Below, piece after piece: positions 23,542 through 35,649 of a DNA stretch of 64,000 nucleotides; the stretch's first letter is position 1; each line of letters starts with the position of its first letter. The translations under genes were made by a program, and so were the position numbers. Source of the stretch: Pochonia chlamydosporia 170 (Eukaryota; Ascomycota; Sordariomycetes; Hypocreales; Clavicipitaceae); the NCBI RefSeq assembly GCF_001653235.2, contig NC_035792.1:3534001-3598000 (forward strand). Reading direction: 5' to 3'. The notes under the pieces were generated by a model. The model had not been told where the DNA came from, searched no databases, and was given only the letters and a program-made list of their open reading frames with translations.

Positions 23542-24433
23542 ATGTCTCGCCCCGAGGACACCCTGTAAGCACCCTCGCCTCTGTCCTCCTCTATCAAACT
23601 GACAATCGCCCAGCGCCGCCGACGTCCACTACGACGACATCGAAGCCCGCAAATACACCACCAACTCACGTATCCAAAACATCCAAGCATCCATGACCCG
23701 CCGGGCCCTCGAGCTCCTCGACCTCAAGTGCCCCTCCCTGATCCTCGACATCGGCTGCGGCAGCGGCCTCTCCGGCGAAATCCTCTCCGCCGTCGACCCC
23801 GAAGAAGGCGGCCCTCACACCTGGATCGGCATGGACGTCTCCCCCTCCATGCTGGACATTGCTCTACAGCGCGACGTAGAAGGTGACCTTCTCCTCGCAG
23901 ATATTGGCCAAGGCGTGCCCTTCCGAGCGGGCAGTTTCGACGCCGCCATCAGCATCTCCGCAATTCAGTGGCTCTGCAGCGCCGAGAGCAGCGACACTTC
24001 GCCTACGGGACGATTAACCCGCTTCTTCAACGGCCTGTATGCGTCGTTGAAGAGAGGCGGTCGTGCGGTGTGCCAGTTTTATCCTAAGAATGACGTGCAG
24101 AGGAATATGATTACCCAGGCGGCTGTGAAGGCGGGATTCGGCGCGGGTATCCTTGAAGATGACCCTGGTACGAAAAACGTCAAGCTGTATCTGGTTTTGA
24201 CTGTGGGAAATGCTGCTGTGGCTGGGGGCGCAGGCGACATTACGGGTGTTGTGTCTGGTCTGGATGACGTGGATATCATGGATGCGAGAAAGAAGCTGAA
24301 GAGTAATAATGGCCCGTTAAAGAAGGGGAGTAAAGCGTGGATTGTGAAGAAGAAGGAGCAGCTGGAGAGGAAGGGCAAGGTTGTCAAGACGTCCTCCAAG
24401 TATACGGGAAGAAAGCGACGTCCGGCTTTCTAA
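23542..24433 (+). CDS. BUD23: 18S rRNA (guanine-N7) methyltransferase Bud23
   Basis: A 23-bp first exon (23542-23564) encodes MSRPEDT plus part of Leu. A 49-bp intron (GTAAGC...CCCAG) leads to exon 2, 23614-24433, giving 280 aa. The first exon is supported because Bud23 proteins start MSRPE. The SAM-binding motif DIGCGSGLSG lies at residues 53-62, followed by GMDVSPSML, then PFRAGSFDAAISISAIQWLC, a block nearly invariant in Bud23. The C-terminus is very basic and ends KYTGRKRRPAF, the conserved nuclear/ribosome-binding tail. The enzyme methylates 18S rRNA at the small-subunit G1575 site (yeast numbering) together with Trm112 and is needed for 40S export. Its length fits the family. Confidence 0.95.
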
Positions 24434-24762
24434 GTATGCTATGGCTGTTTTGGGTGGAAATTTGCGGTGGGAAAATTCGAATTGGGGCATTGCATGGCGT
24501 TTATTTTGGATGCGATGATGGCATAGTGATGACGACTACTCACTAGATACGAAGATAAAATAGATACCCTTTTACTAAGGATTTCCTGTTGGGCGAAGCT
24601 TGTGTTGTATATGCGCTTTTGTGTATAACGCGAATGCCATACACTCTGGAAAACTGGCTACAATTTCGTTCCAATTCATGACTATAGCTGTCTATCTAAT
24701 AGATCGATATCTTGTTATCGAAATCTAGATTACGCGTCTACTTAAATCCACTTTTTCAACCC
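24434..24762. other. Convergent 3' intergenic region
   Basis: These 329 bp between the stop codons of BUD23 and KRS1 should hold both 3' UTRs. No coding or repeat signal was seen. Confidence 0.6.
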
Positions 24763-26794
24763 TTACTCAGGCTTCATGGTAGGGAAGGCAAGAACCTCAC
24801 GAATGCTGTAGTTGTCAGTCAAGAACATCATCATGCGGTCGATGCCCATGCCCCAACCACCAGTAGGAGGGAGAGCGTGCTCAAGAGCCTGGCAGAAAGT
24901 CTCATCAGCCATCTGAGCTTCGTCGTCACCCTGAGACTTCTGTCGGGCCTGCTCCTCAAATCGAAGTCGCTGCTCAGCGGCAACGTTCAACTCGGTGTAG
25001 GCGTTGACAATCTCCTTGGTAGACACAAAGACTTCGAATCGCTCGCAGAGACCAGGGGTGGTGCGGGAGTCCTTGGCGAGAGGGGACATCATCTTGGGGT
25101 GGCCAACGATGAAGGTAGGGTTGATGGCTTGGGACTCGAGGTATTCGCCGACAAGGGCGTCGAGCATACGGGCGTTGGTGAGAGGTGGGCTGCACTCAAC
25201 GCCAGTCTTGGCGAGGACCTTCTTGAAGAATTGGTTGGCCTCTTCGGTGTGAAGGGTGTCAGCGGGAGGGAACTTCTCGCCAACGGCCTCCTCGAGGGCA
25301 GGAATCATCTCAATTCTTCGCCAGGGGCCTTCCCAGTTGATGTTGACCTCCTCGCCCTTGATGGTGTGATAGACGGTCTTGTATGAACCGTGGATGTGCT
25401 TCACCAGACCGCTAACAAGCTCCTCAGTCATGGTCATCAGGTCGTAGACGTCAGCGTACGCCATATAGAATTCAAGGGTGGTGAATTCTAACAGCCTGGT
25501 TAGCATTTGTAAAATTTAGGTCTTTCCCGCTTTTACAAAACCTACCAGGGTTGTGAGTGAGATCCATGCTCTCATTTCTAAACTGTCGTCCCATCTCGTA
25601 CACACGGTTCAGACCACCCACAACAAGCATCTTGAGATACAGCTCAGGAGCAACACGCAAGAACATGTCCATGTTCAGGTCATTGTGGTGAGTGACGAAA
25701 GGTCTGGCAGTGGCACCACCGGCAATAGGGTTAAGCATGGGGGTCTGCACTGAGACGAAGTCGCGCTCGTCGAACCAGCGACGAATATATGAGTCGACCT
25801 TGGCGCGGGTGATGAAAATTTGTCTTGACTTCTCGTTCATCATGAGATCCAAGTATCGCTGGCGGAAACGAGTTTCGGGGTTCTTGAAACCATAGTGGTC
25901 GTCGGGGATCTAAGTCGAGTTAGAAGTTTCATCAACGTGACAAACGCTGAAGCAACAAAATCATACCTGATGCAAGCAAGGCGACAACAGTGTAACCTCG
26001 ATAGCAGCAATGGAAAGTTCGCCAGAAAAGTCACCGGAGCCCTGCTTGGTCTTGGGGTTTGTGCGGGTGGCGAAACCACGAATACCGATAATGTCACCTC
26101 TTCGGAGGTTGACATGCTGGTCGTCAAAGCTGGGGGCCTTGTCGTCGAGGTTGTCGGCCTGGGCGAGGACTTGAAGCCTAGTGCCGTCGGAGCGGATATC
26201 GTAAAAGTAAAGCTTAGAGCCAGCTGAGCGGCGGACGTAAATTCTTCCAGCCAGCTGGATCTCCTTGGACTTGTCGGACTCGCCATTCTTGAGGTGCTTG
26301 AACTCTTCTTCAAACTTGCGAATATCGTAGTTGACATGGTACTACAGCTGTTAGACCAATTGCTTCTGGGCGTATATATTGCGAAAGGTGTGTTACCTTG
26401 TGGGGGTAAGCCTTGCCCTGGGCATGGAGCTCGTTGACCGTTCGCGATCGAATTTCGAAGTACTGCAAGAAGAATTTGTGTTAATCGACCAATATCGCAC
26501 GTTGGGCATCCAAATTGACGAGCAGGGTATTGACAGCAGCCCAAGAATACACACCTGGTTGGGAGTGAGCTCCTTTTCAGCCGCCTCAGCACTCTTATTA
26601 CCCGCAGCTTGGGGCTTTGGATTCGCAGCAGCCTTCTCCTTCTTGGCTGCTTCCTTCTCTCGCTGCTTCTGGCGCTTCTTGAGTTCGGTCTTGGAAATCA
26701 TCTCGCCGGTAACTTCATCGAGGTGAAGCTTGGCGACTGCGGCGGCGGCCTCGGCGGCGGCAGGCTCGCCTGAGGTAGCTGGGTTGTCCGACAT
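24763..26794 (-). CDS. KRS1: Cytosolic lysyl-tRNA synthetase
   Basis: Five exons (26794-26555, 26462-26397, 26341-25967, 25909-25546, 25487-24763) give 589 aa; the introns are 55-92 bp with standard ends. The N-terminal about 65 residues are a Lys/Ala/Glu-rich extension typical of eukaryotic LysRS, used for tRNA contact. An OB-fold anticodon-binding domain follows ([23 protein letters not shown] region). The class II catalytic core shows motif 2 ([10 protein letters not shown]) and motif 3 ([12 protein letters not shown]) near the C-terminus. The enzyme charges tRNA-Lys in the cytosol. The exon 4/5 junction is confirmed because it recreates the conserved THNPEF block. Confidence 0.96.
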
Positions 26795-28188
26795 GTTGCA
26801 ATTTGCGATTCTGAGGGTATCAATGGGTATGGTTGACTGTGGAGTGTAAATTGTCGCCTCTGTCGTGATTTGTATTTATTTTTTCTCCTTTTGTCGCAGA
26901 CGAGTCACACACAGCGACAGACGGAGGGGCAGAAAATACAGTCACGCACCCCGCCATCAACTTTGGAGGGGCTTGGCAAGCCCTGGCTGGCTCTGCCTCT
27001 TCCATGACCCAAACAGTTGCGGGCGGAAAATTCAATTGGCCGGCCAGACCGTGAGTCACGAAGGCTGTCATTGGACACCTGAAATCCAACCAGTTTGATG
27101 TCTTTTCAGACTTATGTTTTCGATATCTCACTGTTTTCTTGTCGTGACAGCTAGATGCGTGTTCAGAATTGATTTTCACGGAAGGAAACGCAAAGCAATG
27201 TTTTTTAATATTGCTGCACAAAGCTCAATATGCCTCAGCACACAACGCGATATGCGATACCTTTCCTTGTTCAAATACTTCTGACCCCCAATGTACACCT
27301 GTGCTCGACTTCCTCTTTCAGACAACATGACGAGGTGGTCATTGGTGCGGCAGGCGCGACACAGCATGACGTTGTGGTGCTTGACGCATGGCTCATCACT
27401 CAAAAAATAAGCCGACCTCGGGGAGCATGACCAGTTAACTTTGGACATTCATCTCGGGATTCATTTATTTTCATGTCAGTTTTGCCCTCAAAATCGAAGA
27501 CTAGTGCGAAATCGTGAGCCACTTCGAGTTGAGACGAATGCACGGGATGCACTATCGAGCATCAACGTGCTACCCGCCAAAGAACAGATCCAACGCGCCA
27601 CCAGCCGCCACGAATCAAATGAAGCCGAGTCTGGTGCCTCAAGACACCGAAAAATGGACAAGTCGCTGCAATGGTCCTTTGGTTCCACCGTCGCCCCTTC
27701 CAAGAAAACGTTAAAACGCTATGAGATCTACGGGGCCTGTCGCCCTCTCAGGACATGTCTACAACCAGTGAGTCTGACAACTCACCAAAAAATCTAAACC
27801 ATTCGAGCGGCGATCATCACTGCCCTTTGGCAAACATTTGCGCGCCCTATTGTCTTGTTAATCGCCTTTGAGATTTATAATCCCATAGAACGATGTTTCG
27901 TGAATTTCTTCACAAATACGAAATGACGTAAAGAACGGTCAAACCGCACAAATCTCCGTACATCTTGAGTCCTGACAGCTTCCCTCCTTGGCTGCCCCTC
28001 TTGTCCCCCACTCATCCATCATAGTGTCAATGTCACTTGCGCCAAACCAAAGGTTCCGTTCAAATATATTTAGCTGGCGCCCTCTCGCTGCTGCGCCAGG
28101 AATGTCCTCTATAACTATCAATTCGCCTTCTTACCGCTTACGATATCGTTTTATAATATCGTTAAAACTCATCTTTTAATCCTGCACA
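26795..28188. other. Divergent intergenic region upstream of KRS1 and the ACS-like gene
   Basis: About 1.4 kb of ordinary composition contain only short, mutually overlapping ORFs in several frames. It should hold both promoters. A stretch at about 28060-28188 just before the downstream ATG is T/A- and C-rich, as expected for a leader. No RNA gene was recognised. Confidence 0.55.
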
Positions 28189-29466
28189 ATGGCGATGTCA
28201 AGGAGAGCCGTGGAGACATACCAAAATGTCCCAACAACAGACCAACTCATGAAGATACTCAGCAATCTCTACGATGCGGACACCAACCCAGATGGCTACG
28301 TGAGCCTGGGGATCGCGGAAAACACCCTAATGCACGATGTGCTGATCGACCACATGCACAAGAATATGAACATTCCCAAAATCGCACTTACCTACGGTGA
28401 CGGGTTTCAAAGACTCAAAAATGCGGTTGCGCGGTTCCTCACCAAGCACTTTAAGCCCGTCACGCCCATTGAGCCGTCGAATATCCACATTAGTAATGGT
28501 CTGACGCCGGCTATTCAGAATGTTGCGTGGGCGACTGCTGATCCTGGCGATGCGTTCCTCTTGGGGCGGCCGTACTATGTGGCCTTTAAGCCGGATGTAA
28601 GTCGGCGTACTGGCGTTGAAGTCTTGCCAGTTTCGTTTGGGGATCTGGACCCGATGGGCGTGGATGCCGTGCAAAAGTACGAGGATGCGATCCTGAAGGC
28701 CAAAGAGCGTGGTCAGCGCATTGCTGGTATCATCTTGGCTCACCCCCATAATCCCCTTGGACGATGTTACCCCCACGAAACCCTCGTTGCGTTTATGAAG
28801 CTGTGCCAAAAGTACCAAATCCATCTTATATCTGATGAAGTGTACGCCTTGTCAGTGTTTGAGAACAGAGTGGACAAGGATGCAGCTGCCGTCCCTTTTG
28901 AGTCTATCTTGTCGATAGATCCCACGGGATTAATTGACCCAAGCCTGATCCATGTGCTCTGGGGCATGTCCAAAGACTTTGGAGCAAACGGTCTGCGAAT
29001 GGGCATCACAATCACGCAACATAATCCAAACATGCAGGCTGCGTTGATGTCCGTGTTTGAGTTCTCATGGACATCATCGCTGTCTGATCTCGTGACGGCC
29101 AATGCGCTCGAAGACGATGCCTGGGTAGAGAGCTACATCAAGGAGAACCAGAAGAAGCTATCAGAGCACCATGAGCGAGTACTCCTGTGGGCTAAAAAGA
29201 ACGAGATAGAGTATTCACCCGGGAGCAATGCCGGTTTCTTCGTATGGGCGAACCTGGGGGCAGCGTATAAAAAGTACCACACCGGCGAGATTGAGAACCT
29301 GGATAAAACCGTCATTGATGCCCTGTTGGCGAACAAGGTTTTCCTGGCGGACGGTATTGCATTTGGGGCCGAGGAACCCGGGTGGTTTAGAATTATATTT
29401 ACACAGGAGGCGGGATATCTAGACGAGGGACTGCGGCGTATCATGCTTGCTATCAAGGGGGAATAA
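28189..29466 (+). CDS. Class I/II PLP aminotransferase, ACC-synthase-like
   Basis: An intronless ORF encodes 425 aa, the usual fold-type I length. Seen motifs: GIAENTLMHDVL near residue 42, the early ACS-like block that carries a Glu near the substrate pocket; TYGDG; HPHNPLGR, the Asn-containing PLP motif; ISDEVYA, with the Asp/Tyr that hold the pyridine ring; and WGMSKDFG, with Lys262 as the Schiff-base lysine; a C-terminal FRIIF Arg should bind the carboxylate. This pattern is that of the 1-aminocyclopropane-1-carboxylate synthase-like group. In fungi such genes are found both as orphan enzymes and in secondary-metabolite clusters, and true ACC synthesis cannot be assumed. No cluster backbone gene is adjacent. 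It converges with the GFA gene. Confidence 0.88.
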   Translation: MAMSRRAVETYQNVPTTDQLMKILSNLYDADTNPDGYVSLGIAENTLMHDVLIDHMHKNMNIPKIALTYGDGFQRLKNAVARFLTKHFKPVTPIEPSNIHISNGLTPAIQNVAWATADPGDAFLLGRPYYVAFKPDVSRRTGVEVLPVSFGDLDPMGVDAVQKYEDAILKAKERGQRIAGIILAHPHNPLGRCYPHETLVAFMKLCQKYQIHLISDEVYALSVFENRVDKDAAAVPFESILSIDPTGLIDPSLIHVLWGMSKDFGANGLRMGITITQHNPNMQAALMSVFEFSWTSSLSDLVTANALEDDAWVESYIKENQKKLSEHHERVLLWAKKNEIEYSPGSNAGFFVWANLGAAYKKYHTGEIENLDKTVIDALLANKVFLADGIAFGAEEPGWFRIIFTQEAGYLDEGLRRIMLAIKGE

Positions 29467-29586
29467 ATGTCTGACAAGGGTCGCCAGCATTCTGACATAG
29501 AAAAGACTACATCTTCAAGTTCATCAAGCAAAAGATAGACAACATTCTGAATTCACACCTCATATAATTCATCTCCAAAACACCAT

Positions 29587-30089
29587 CTAACCAAAAGCAG
29601 GCTCCTGCTTCGCACCATCACAACCACCCAAATACCCAACCCGATCCTTGACATAAAACTCAACACCAATCTTCCCCCCCAAGCTCGCAGCCCCTCCATC
29701 CAAGCCCCCAGCCTTGATGCACGCCATCTCCGGCATCACCTCCAGCTCCGTATACAAGCTCGATCCGCAGTTCCCACAAAAGAAGTGCTTATTGACCTTG
29801 CCCGAGTCCCCAACGACATCCCACGTCTTGGGCGTCCCTGCACACGTCAGACACCATTCAAACTCATCATGTTTGAACTCACCCTTTGTGACTTTAAACG
29901 CTTTCCTCGGCACTACAGCATTCGACGTAAACGCCCCGCCGGTCCACTACAAGAATCAGCACCATTCAATAACAAGCCCTAGACACTAACCTTCTGGCAA
30001 TCTATGCAGTGGCACAGCGCCGTAACTGCAGGCTCCCCTTCGAACTGATACTCAATCTGCCTGCACGCACAGCTACCCTTTGTAGTCAT
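29587..30089 (-). CDS. GFA-domain (CENP-V/glutathione-dependent formaldehyde-activating type) zinc protein
   Basis: Exons 30089-29991 and 29946-29587 are joined over a 44-bp intron (GTTAGT...TGTAG) and encode 152 aa. Zinc ligands are visible as C7-x-C9, C26-x-C28-x2-C31 and the later CGNCGSSLY, which are the two zinc sites of the GFA family. The length is typical for single-domain members. The family name comes from a bacterial protein that combines glutathione and formaldehyde; the substrate of most fungal paralogues is not known, so no reaction is assigned. The stop lies 121 bp from the convergent ACS-like gene. Confidence 0.88.
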
Positions 30090-30909
30090 TTTGAGAGTTT
30101 TCCAAAACCGGTAAATGTAAATAGAGGTATGTATTCTGATTCGTTGGAATCGTCAAGTGCAGGACATCAAGGTTGATGCGGGTGCCGAAACGGCCTTTTA
30201 TACCTGGAGCTACGGCCGACAACGCGGGGTCGGTTCAGGAACGGCGAAGTGTCTCAGTGTAAGTGTATGACGATGTTGTTCGGGGGGCCGATGAGCCGAT
30301 GTGGTTTGGTCTGGGAGGATATTTTTGGGGCATAGGCAATGCGAGAAAGTGTGGGACGGGGTGCGGTGCAGCTCGTGGAAGGCGCGTTTTGGGAAACAGA
30401 TTGTGGGATTGATGGACTGATTTGTGGAAATGATTTCAAATCATTGGTTTATGCGGATCTTGGGTGCTTGGCTTGGGGGCATATGCAGCGTTTCGTTTTT
30501 AGATACTCGGTCTGACAAAGGCGTGGTTGACTGAATACTAATCACAGCTGCATCCGCATAGTCTAGAATAGCAACACGCCACACTCTTTAAGAAACATTT
30601 CTATGCATTTAATAAAAAAAAAGGTTATAGGTTGCAAGGCCATGCTATACATTACACCGGTCATCGTATCATTTCCCAGTGTCCTTCCCTGGCGCGGGCT
30701 TTGCCGCCTCTATTCGCTCCTCCACGATCCGCATCCTCCCGATATCCAGGCTTCTCCGTTGCCAGATTCTCTATCATTGAGGTATCAAAACATCTTCCGC
30801 CTACTTTTCCGCACTGCTTCACAAGAAACCGCCGGTAAACACCACATTTGACTTTATCCATTGTTTCTTTCCATCCTTTCGACTCGGAAACGTTGTCAAG
30901 GGAATATGC
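30090..30909. other. Intergenic region between the GFA gene and IDH1
   Basis: It contains the GFA promoter (near 30100-30250) and the IDH1 3' region. A poly-A run lies near 30612-30623. No coding evidence beyond short ORFs was found. Confidence 0.55.
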
Positions 30910-32446
30910 TTAAAGGGTCTCCATCTTGTCGAGGATGGCCCTGGTGAACTCGTGGGTGGTGGATTCACCGCCCATGTCGCGGGTGCGGACCTTGCTGTGG
31001 AAATTGTTAGTTTCTTTGATATCGCATTAAGTTACAAAAAACGGCATCACAGGATTGTACGTACCCCTCGGCAATAACGGCGTAGATAGCCTTGGAAATG
31101 CGGTTGGCGTGGTCGTCAAGGCCAAGGTGACGCAGCAACATGCTACCAGACAGAATCAAAGCAGTAGGGTTGGCCTGGTCCTTGCCCTTGATATCAAGAC
31201 CGACGTGTCGGCAACCAGGCTCGAAGACAGCAACATCGCGGCCCATGTTGCAGCCAGGAACAATACCAGGACCACCGACAAGGGCGGCACCAATGTTGGA
31301 CAGAATACCACCGTACAGGTTAGGCATGACCATGACGTCGAACTGCTGAGGGCGAGAAACAGCCTGCATGGAGGCATTGTCGACAATCATGTCGTTGACC
31401 TCGAGCGTGGGATACTCCTTGGCAACGTTGTGGAAGGTGCTGCGGAAGAGACCATCGGCAAGCTTCATAATGTTGGCCTTGTGGATGCAAGTAACCTTGG
31501 AGCGGCCATTGGCCAGAGCAAAGGAAAAGGCAAACTTGGCAATTCGCTCAGACTTGGCACGGGTGATGATCTTGAGAGACTCAACGACTCCGGGAACACT
31601 CTGGTGCTCAAGGCCAGAGTACTCGCCCTCGGTGTTCTCACGGATGATGCACAGATCGACGTCTTTGTGGCGGGTCTCGTAACCGGGGATGTTCTTGATC
31701 AAGCTGATGGAGGCGTAGATGTCGAGCTCCTGTCGCATGGCGACGTTGAAGCTCTGGTGGCCGGATCGGCTGATGGGGGTGTGCAGGATGCCCTTGAGGC
31801 CGAGCTTGTTGCGCTTCAGCGACGCGACGGACTCGCGGAAAGCATCTTCGGTGCGACCAGCGCCATCAATGATACCGGACACCTCGATCTGCTCCCACTC
31901 GACGGGGACGTTGTCGGCCTTGAAGATGGTCTTGACGGACTCGGCGACCTCGGCACCGATACCGTCACCGGGGATGAGGGTAACGGTGTACTTGCCACCA
32001 AACTTGGCGGGCTTGAAGATGTCGGACTGGACGGTCGCGAAGGATCGAGCGAACTGGTGCTGACCAGCAGCGCTGCGCAGGAGCTGGACAATTTACGTTA
32101 GCGGCAGATCATTTATCTTGTGCGAGTAAATGCCAAAGAAAGAAAGCCAGCGCGGGACACGATAGCAAGTTCGACGGCTGACAGTCTGTCGTAGTGGTAT
32201 CCCACATCGACGACAGTTCGCACCACGACCACGCATCATGAACCCCATTCCCACCCGATAATACCGCTCACACAATGCCTCATAAATTGAGGACAGCAAT
32301 CATCCTCACAACCAAACCGCAACTCCCCAACCTCCAGCCCGCCAATCTCACAACCAAGCCCCCATCACAAGCACACAATGAACGAACAAACAAACAAAGA
32401 ACCAAGAACATACCTGCGCCGATCTAGCAGAGCCACGCGACAACAT
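30910..32446 (-). CDS. IDH1: Mitochondrial NAD+-dependent isocitrate dehydrogenase, subunit 1
   Basis: Three exons (32446-32414, 32083-31065, 30994-30910) give 378 aa. The first exon has 11 codons (MLSRGSARSAQ), is followed by a 330-bp intron, and with the start of exon 2 forms a basic mitochondrial presequence that ends near SFATVQ. The mature part opens KYTVTLIPGDGIGAE, the nucleotide-binding start of the isocitrate/isopropylmalate dehydrogenase family. RENTEGEYSGLEHQ is the substrate loop and MVMPNLYGGILSN the metal/NAD region. The last exon supplies GKVRTRDMGGESTTHEFT. In yeast Idh1 is the regulatory AMP/citrate-binding partner of catalytic Idh2 in the TCA cycle. Subunit assignment follows overall resemblance and was not tested by alignment. 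Confidence 0.93.
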
Positions 32447-33337
32447 TGTGCCTAAATCCAAAAAACTAATCCAAGTAAATTGCACTCAGCAAGCGAAAGT
32501 CAAGACCACGAAACAATCGCGCCTCGGTAGGATTTAGTATACGGGACAAAAGCGAGGTAAAGTAGAGAAGAGAGAAAGAGTGCAAGTGCGGAAAAAAAGA
32601 GCTTCGGTGTCGATGATGGTGTGGTTCCCTTCCTTCCGTACACCGTGGTCAAGCAAAGTTTAAACTGGGGACATTCACGTACATGCGTACTCCAGGGAAC
32701 AAGCTGCACTCTACAAACTACGCCTCAGTGGGAATGGGGGAGCAACGTTTCCTCCAATTGAGCCGAGCGGCCATTGCCGGCGGTTCCCTTTGCTCGAATT
32801 TTTTTTTTGTCTCTTTGCGTGGATGTTTGGCGGCTTTTTTTGCTCTTTCCTCTCGGCCGGCCCGCTTGGGGCATGGGTTGGTTCGGCGGAAGAGCGGAAT
32901 TCGATGTGCTCCGAGGCTTAGAGCCGTATGGCTGCTCGGCGCCAACTAGCCCGGTTTGGGGGTCGTGTGGGTCACTTTTTCTTTTCTGACAGTGACGAGA
33001 TGGAGCCGCCTCGGTCATTATTTCTCTGTTCATGCAAAGTATGTATTAATACTTATAAACACCACATCCAAGATACTTTTGAATAGACACAATCGAGTAA
33101 AGCCAAATCATCATTGAACGTCGCAAAAGCACGCCCATAAACCGTTTATTTAACAAACCGAATCCCAAATAACCCTACCGAAATTCATACCCGATATACT
33201 CCTATAGCCACCTGTTCTGGCCACATCCATGTCCATTCACTTTCCTGTCGCACGAGCAAAGCATATACAGCATACACCTCAGGCATAAATCATTCGCATC
33301 AATGTACTCTCATCCGCCCTGCGGACTCGTAATCATA
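32447..33337. other. Intergenic region IDH1 promoter / kinase 3' end
   Basis: About 0.9 kb between two genes on the same strand. A run of T bases lies at 32801-32809 within a pyrimidine-rich stretch. Only short overlapping ORFs occur. It should hold the IDH1 promoter and the 3' UTR of the kinase gene. Confidence 0.55.
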
Positions 33338-35649
33338 TCACATTTCCTCTTCATCCAATGGCTCAACCCGGACAAGAATTTCCTCTAGCAAGCCCTCTAG
33401 GAAGCTGCCCACCTCACGACCCATACCCACGGGCTCTGCTTTGTCGCACTGGTCAATCTCCTTGCACACATGCGCCAGTTTGTATACTAGCTTTCTAACT
33501 TTTTCGTGCGCGGCCTCTGCTCGTTGTTGGTTTGCTGACACAGGGCCTGTATTTTGCCCGGGTCTATAAACTTGCTGCAGCCGAAGCTGCCGTCTCTTAA
33601 GAGCTTCTTCGAGCGCAGGGAAGATGACATCGTTCAGCGCATCTAGCTCTCCGTTAGGATTTGCGGGAGCCGGTGACGGGAAGGAGGACGGTGGAATAGA
33701 CGCATCAGATGGTGCTGGTGAGTGAGGGTTTGGTGGAGGAGTGGGATTCCCTGCCGTAGGTGGTCGTTGCGAGGGCGGTACGGCCTGCTGAGAAGGAACT
33801 CTGGAAGCTGATGGGCCTCTATATGGAGGTATCTCCGGGATCGTCATGGACGGAACACGAGAGCCTTGTTGTCTTGACGGTGAGTCTTGTTGTATCCGTG
33901 GGAGCGGCTTGTCCGTTGCATGCTGTGAATTGTGCGAGGGGCCAGCAGGAGACGGGCTCATATTGAGATTCAGCATGTTCATATCACGCTGGAGCTGGTA
34001 TTGAAGCTCCTGGTCATAGTCAGGAGAATGTGATGTTGGCGCAGGCGGCAGCGGTCGTTGTGAGGGATGGCTGGACGGTGTTTCTGGTGTATCGCGCGCC
34101 AGTGTCTTCATCGGACTGGCTGGCAACGGTACTTTAGCTGGCGAACCTGTTAGGTCTACTGGAACCGGCTTCCGCTGTGGACTTGACTGCCTCGACGTTG
34201 CAGCATTGCCGGCCTTGAGTGTGTCACTCGGTTGGAAAGCGAAGTCTCTGGCCTTTGTCGGACTGGCATCACGGCGCTTGTCAGCCAAAGTATCAGCAGG
34301 ATCCAGTGGCCTCGAGGACCGAGCATTAGTCGCACTCTCATCCATGGCATTCAAGCCAGCTCGATGAACCAGACCGCCGCGATCTCCAACGAGTCTGACC
34401 GTACCAAAGTCCCACATATCCTCATCCACCTTTTCCTGCTGTTGGAGAGGCGCGCCATCCTGAGTATCCCAGTGATCTTCGTCGTCCCCTTTATGTGTCA
34501 GAGCCCATCTGCTGTGTCTTTCGATAAGTTCTGTGAGGTAAGTTGTCTTCTTCGCTTTTCTAATAAAGGGATGTCGCAAGAGGTCTCTAGCAGTGGGTCG
34601 TTCCTTGGGATCTCGTTGCAAGCAGAGCTCAACAAAGTCTTTGAATGCTTTGGTGAAGTTGCCCTCCAACCTCGGAGCAGGGTTTTTAGGGATCAGGAAC
34701 AGCACCTTCATGGGGTGAATGTCGGCGTAAGGTGGTTCTCCATTGGCCAATTCCAAGGCCGTGATACCCAGTGACCAAATATCAGCTTTGTGGTCGTAGC
34801 CAGACTGTTTGATAACCTCGGGTGCCATCCAAAAGGGCGTTCCAACAAAGGTATTCTTCTTGGTCATGGTAGCAGATAATTGGCCGGAAACACCAAAATC
34901 TGCCAACTTGACCTGCCCACCGGATCCAAGCAGCACATTGGCAGCTGGCATAAATTAGCAAGCCGTAAACACGCAAACCGTATACCAAAAAAGATGAAAA
35001 CGAAACAAGAAAAAGAAAAGAAGAGAACGCAGTAAAGGAAGACAGAAGAAACTCCCAATCCAAACATCGCGGCACAAATCCAGAATACGTCTCTCACAAA
35101 CATACCTTTGATATCCCGATGCAACTTCTTATCAGAATGCAAGTACTCCAACCCCAACAACAACTCCCTCAAAATAATAGCAATATAATCCTCCCCAATC
35201 AGCCCCGGCTTCATCAAATCCGCACAACTGCCCCCCGCACAAAATTCCATGACAATCCACAGCTCCGCACCCTTCGCATACGAGCCATAGTATTTCGTCA
35301 CATACGGGGACTGCAGCTCGGACAGAATGGCGATTTCCTGAATGATATCTTCGACCTCATCTTCGGCGTTTTCAATGTCGATGATCTTGATGGCTACGGC
35401 GTGGCCCGTCCGTTTGTCGACTCTGCACAGATTAGGGTCTGCTACTGGAAGCATGTTTATTTCGGGGGACATGGAGACGGACGAACCCTTTGTACACTTT
35501 TCCAAAGCTCCCACCACCTAAGTCGGTCAGCTGGGCGTCAAACATACTGTCAGACCAACAAACAAACCAATACAGTACTCCTTGGAATACAAAAGCTCCG
35601 GATCCAACGCCTCGTTGGTCTCCTCCCCATCACGATATTTCTCCGCCAT
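33338..35649 (-). CDS. STE20-family germinal-centre kinase (MST3/YSK/Kic1-Sps1 type)
   Basis: Four exons (35649-35568, 35517-35487, 35422-35106, 34944-33338) give 678 aa. The 31-bp second exon is needed to restore the glycine loop [11 protein letters not shown] (residues 28-38). Also seen are VAIK with Lys50, HRDIK with catalytic Asp141, DFG at 159-161, the GTPFWMAPE activation segment and the GCK-type [18 protein letters not shown] block. After the kinase domain (to about residue 280) comes a long Pro/Ser/Gln-rich disordered region, then a helical C-terminus with a charged end. Close relatives are fungal MST3-like kinases acting in septation, polarity and hyphal growth. The N-terminal LYSKEYCIG is typical of this subgroup. 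Intron 3 (161 bp) splits the codon after HRDIK. Confidence 0.92.

Noticed and set aside
24712..25386. 224-codon + strand ORF opposite KRS1
   Set aside because: It is antisense to the LysRS catalytic exon, with no motif or independent start context.
31055..32101. 348-codon + strand ORF opposite IDH1
   Set aside because: It lies wholly antisense to a conserved gene, with Val/Gly/Leu/Asp-rich shadow composition and no domain. It is a by-product of codon bias.
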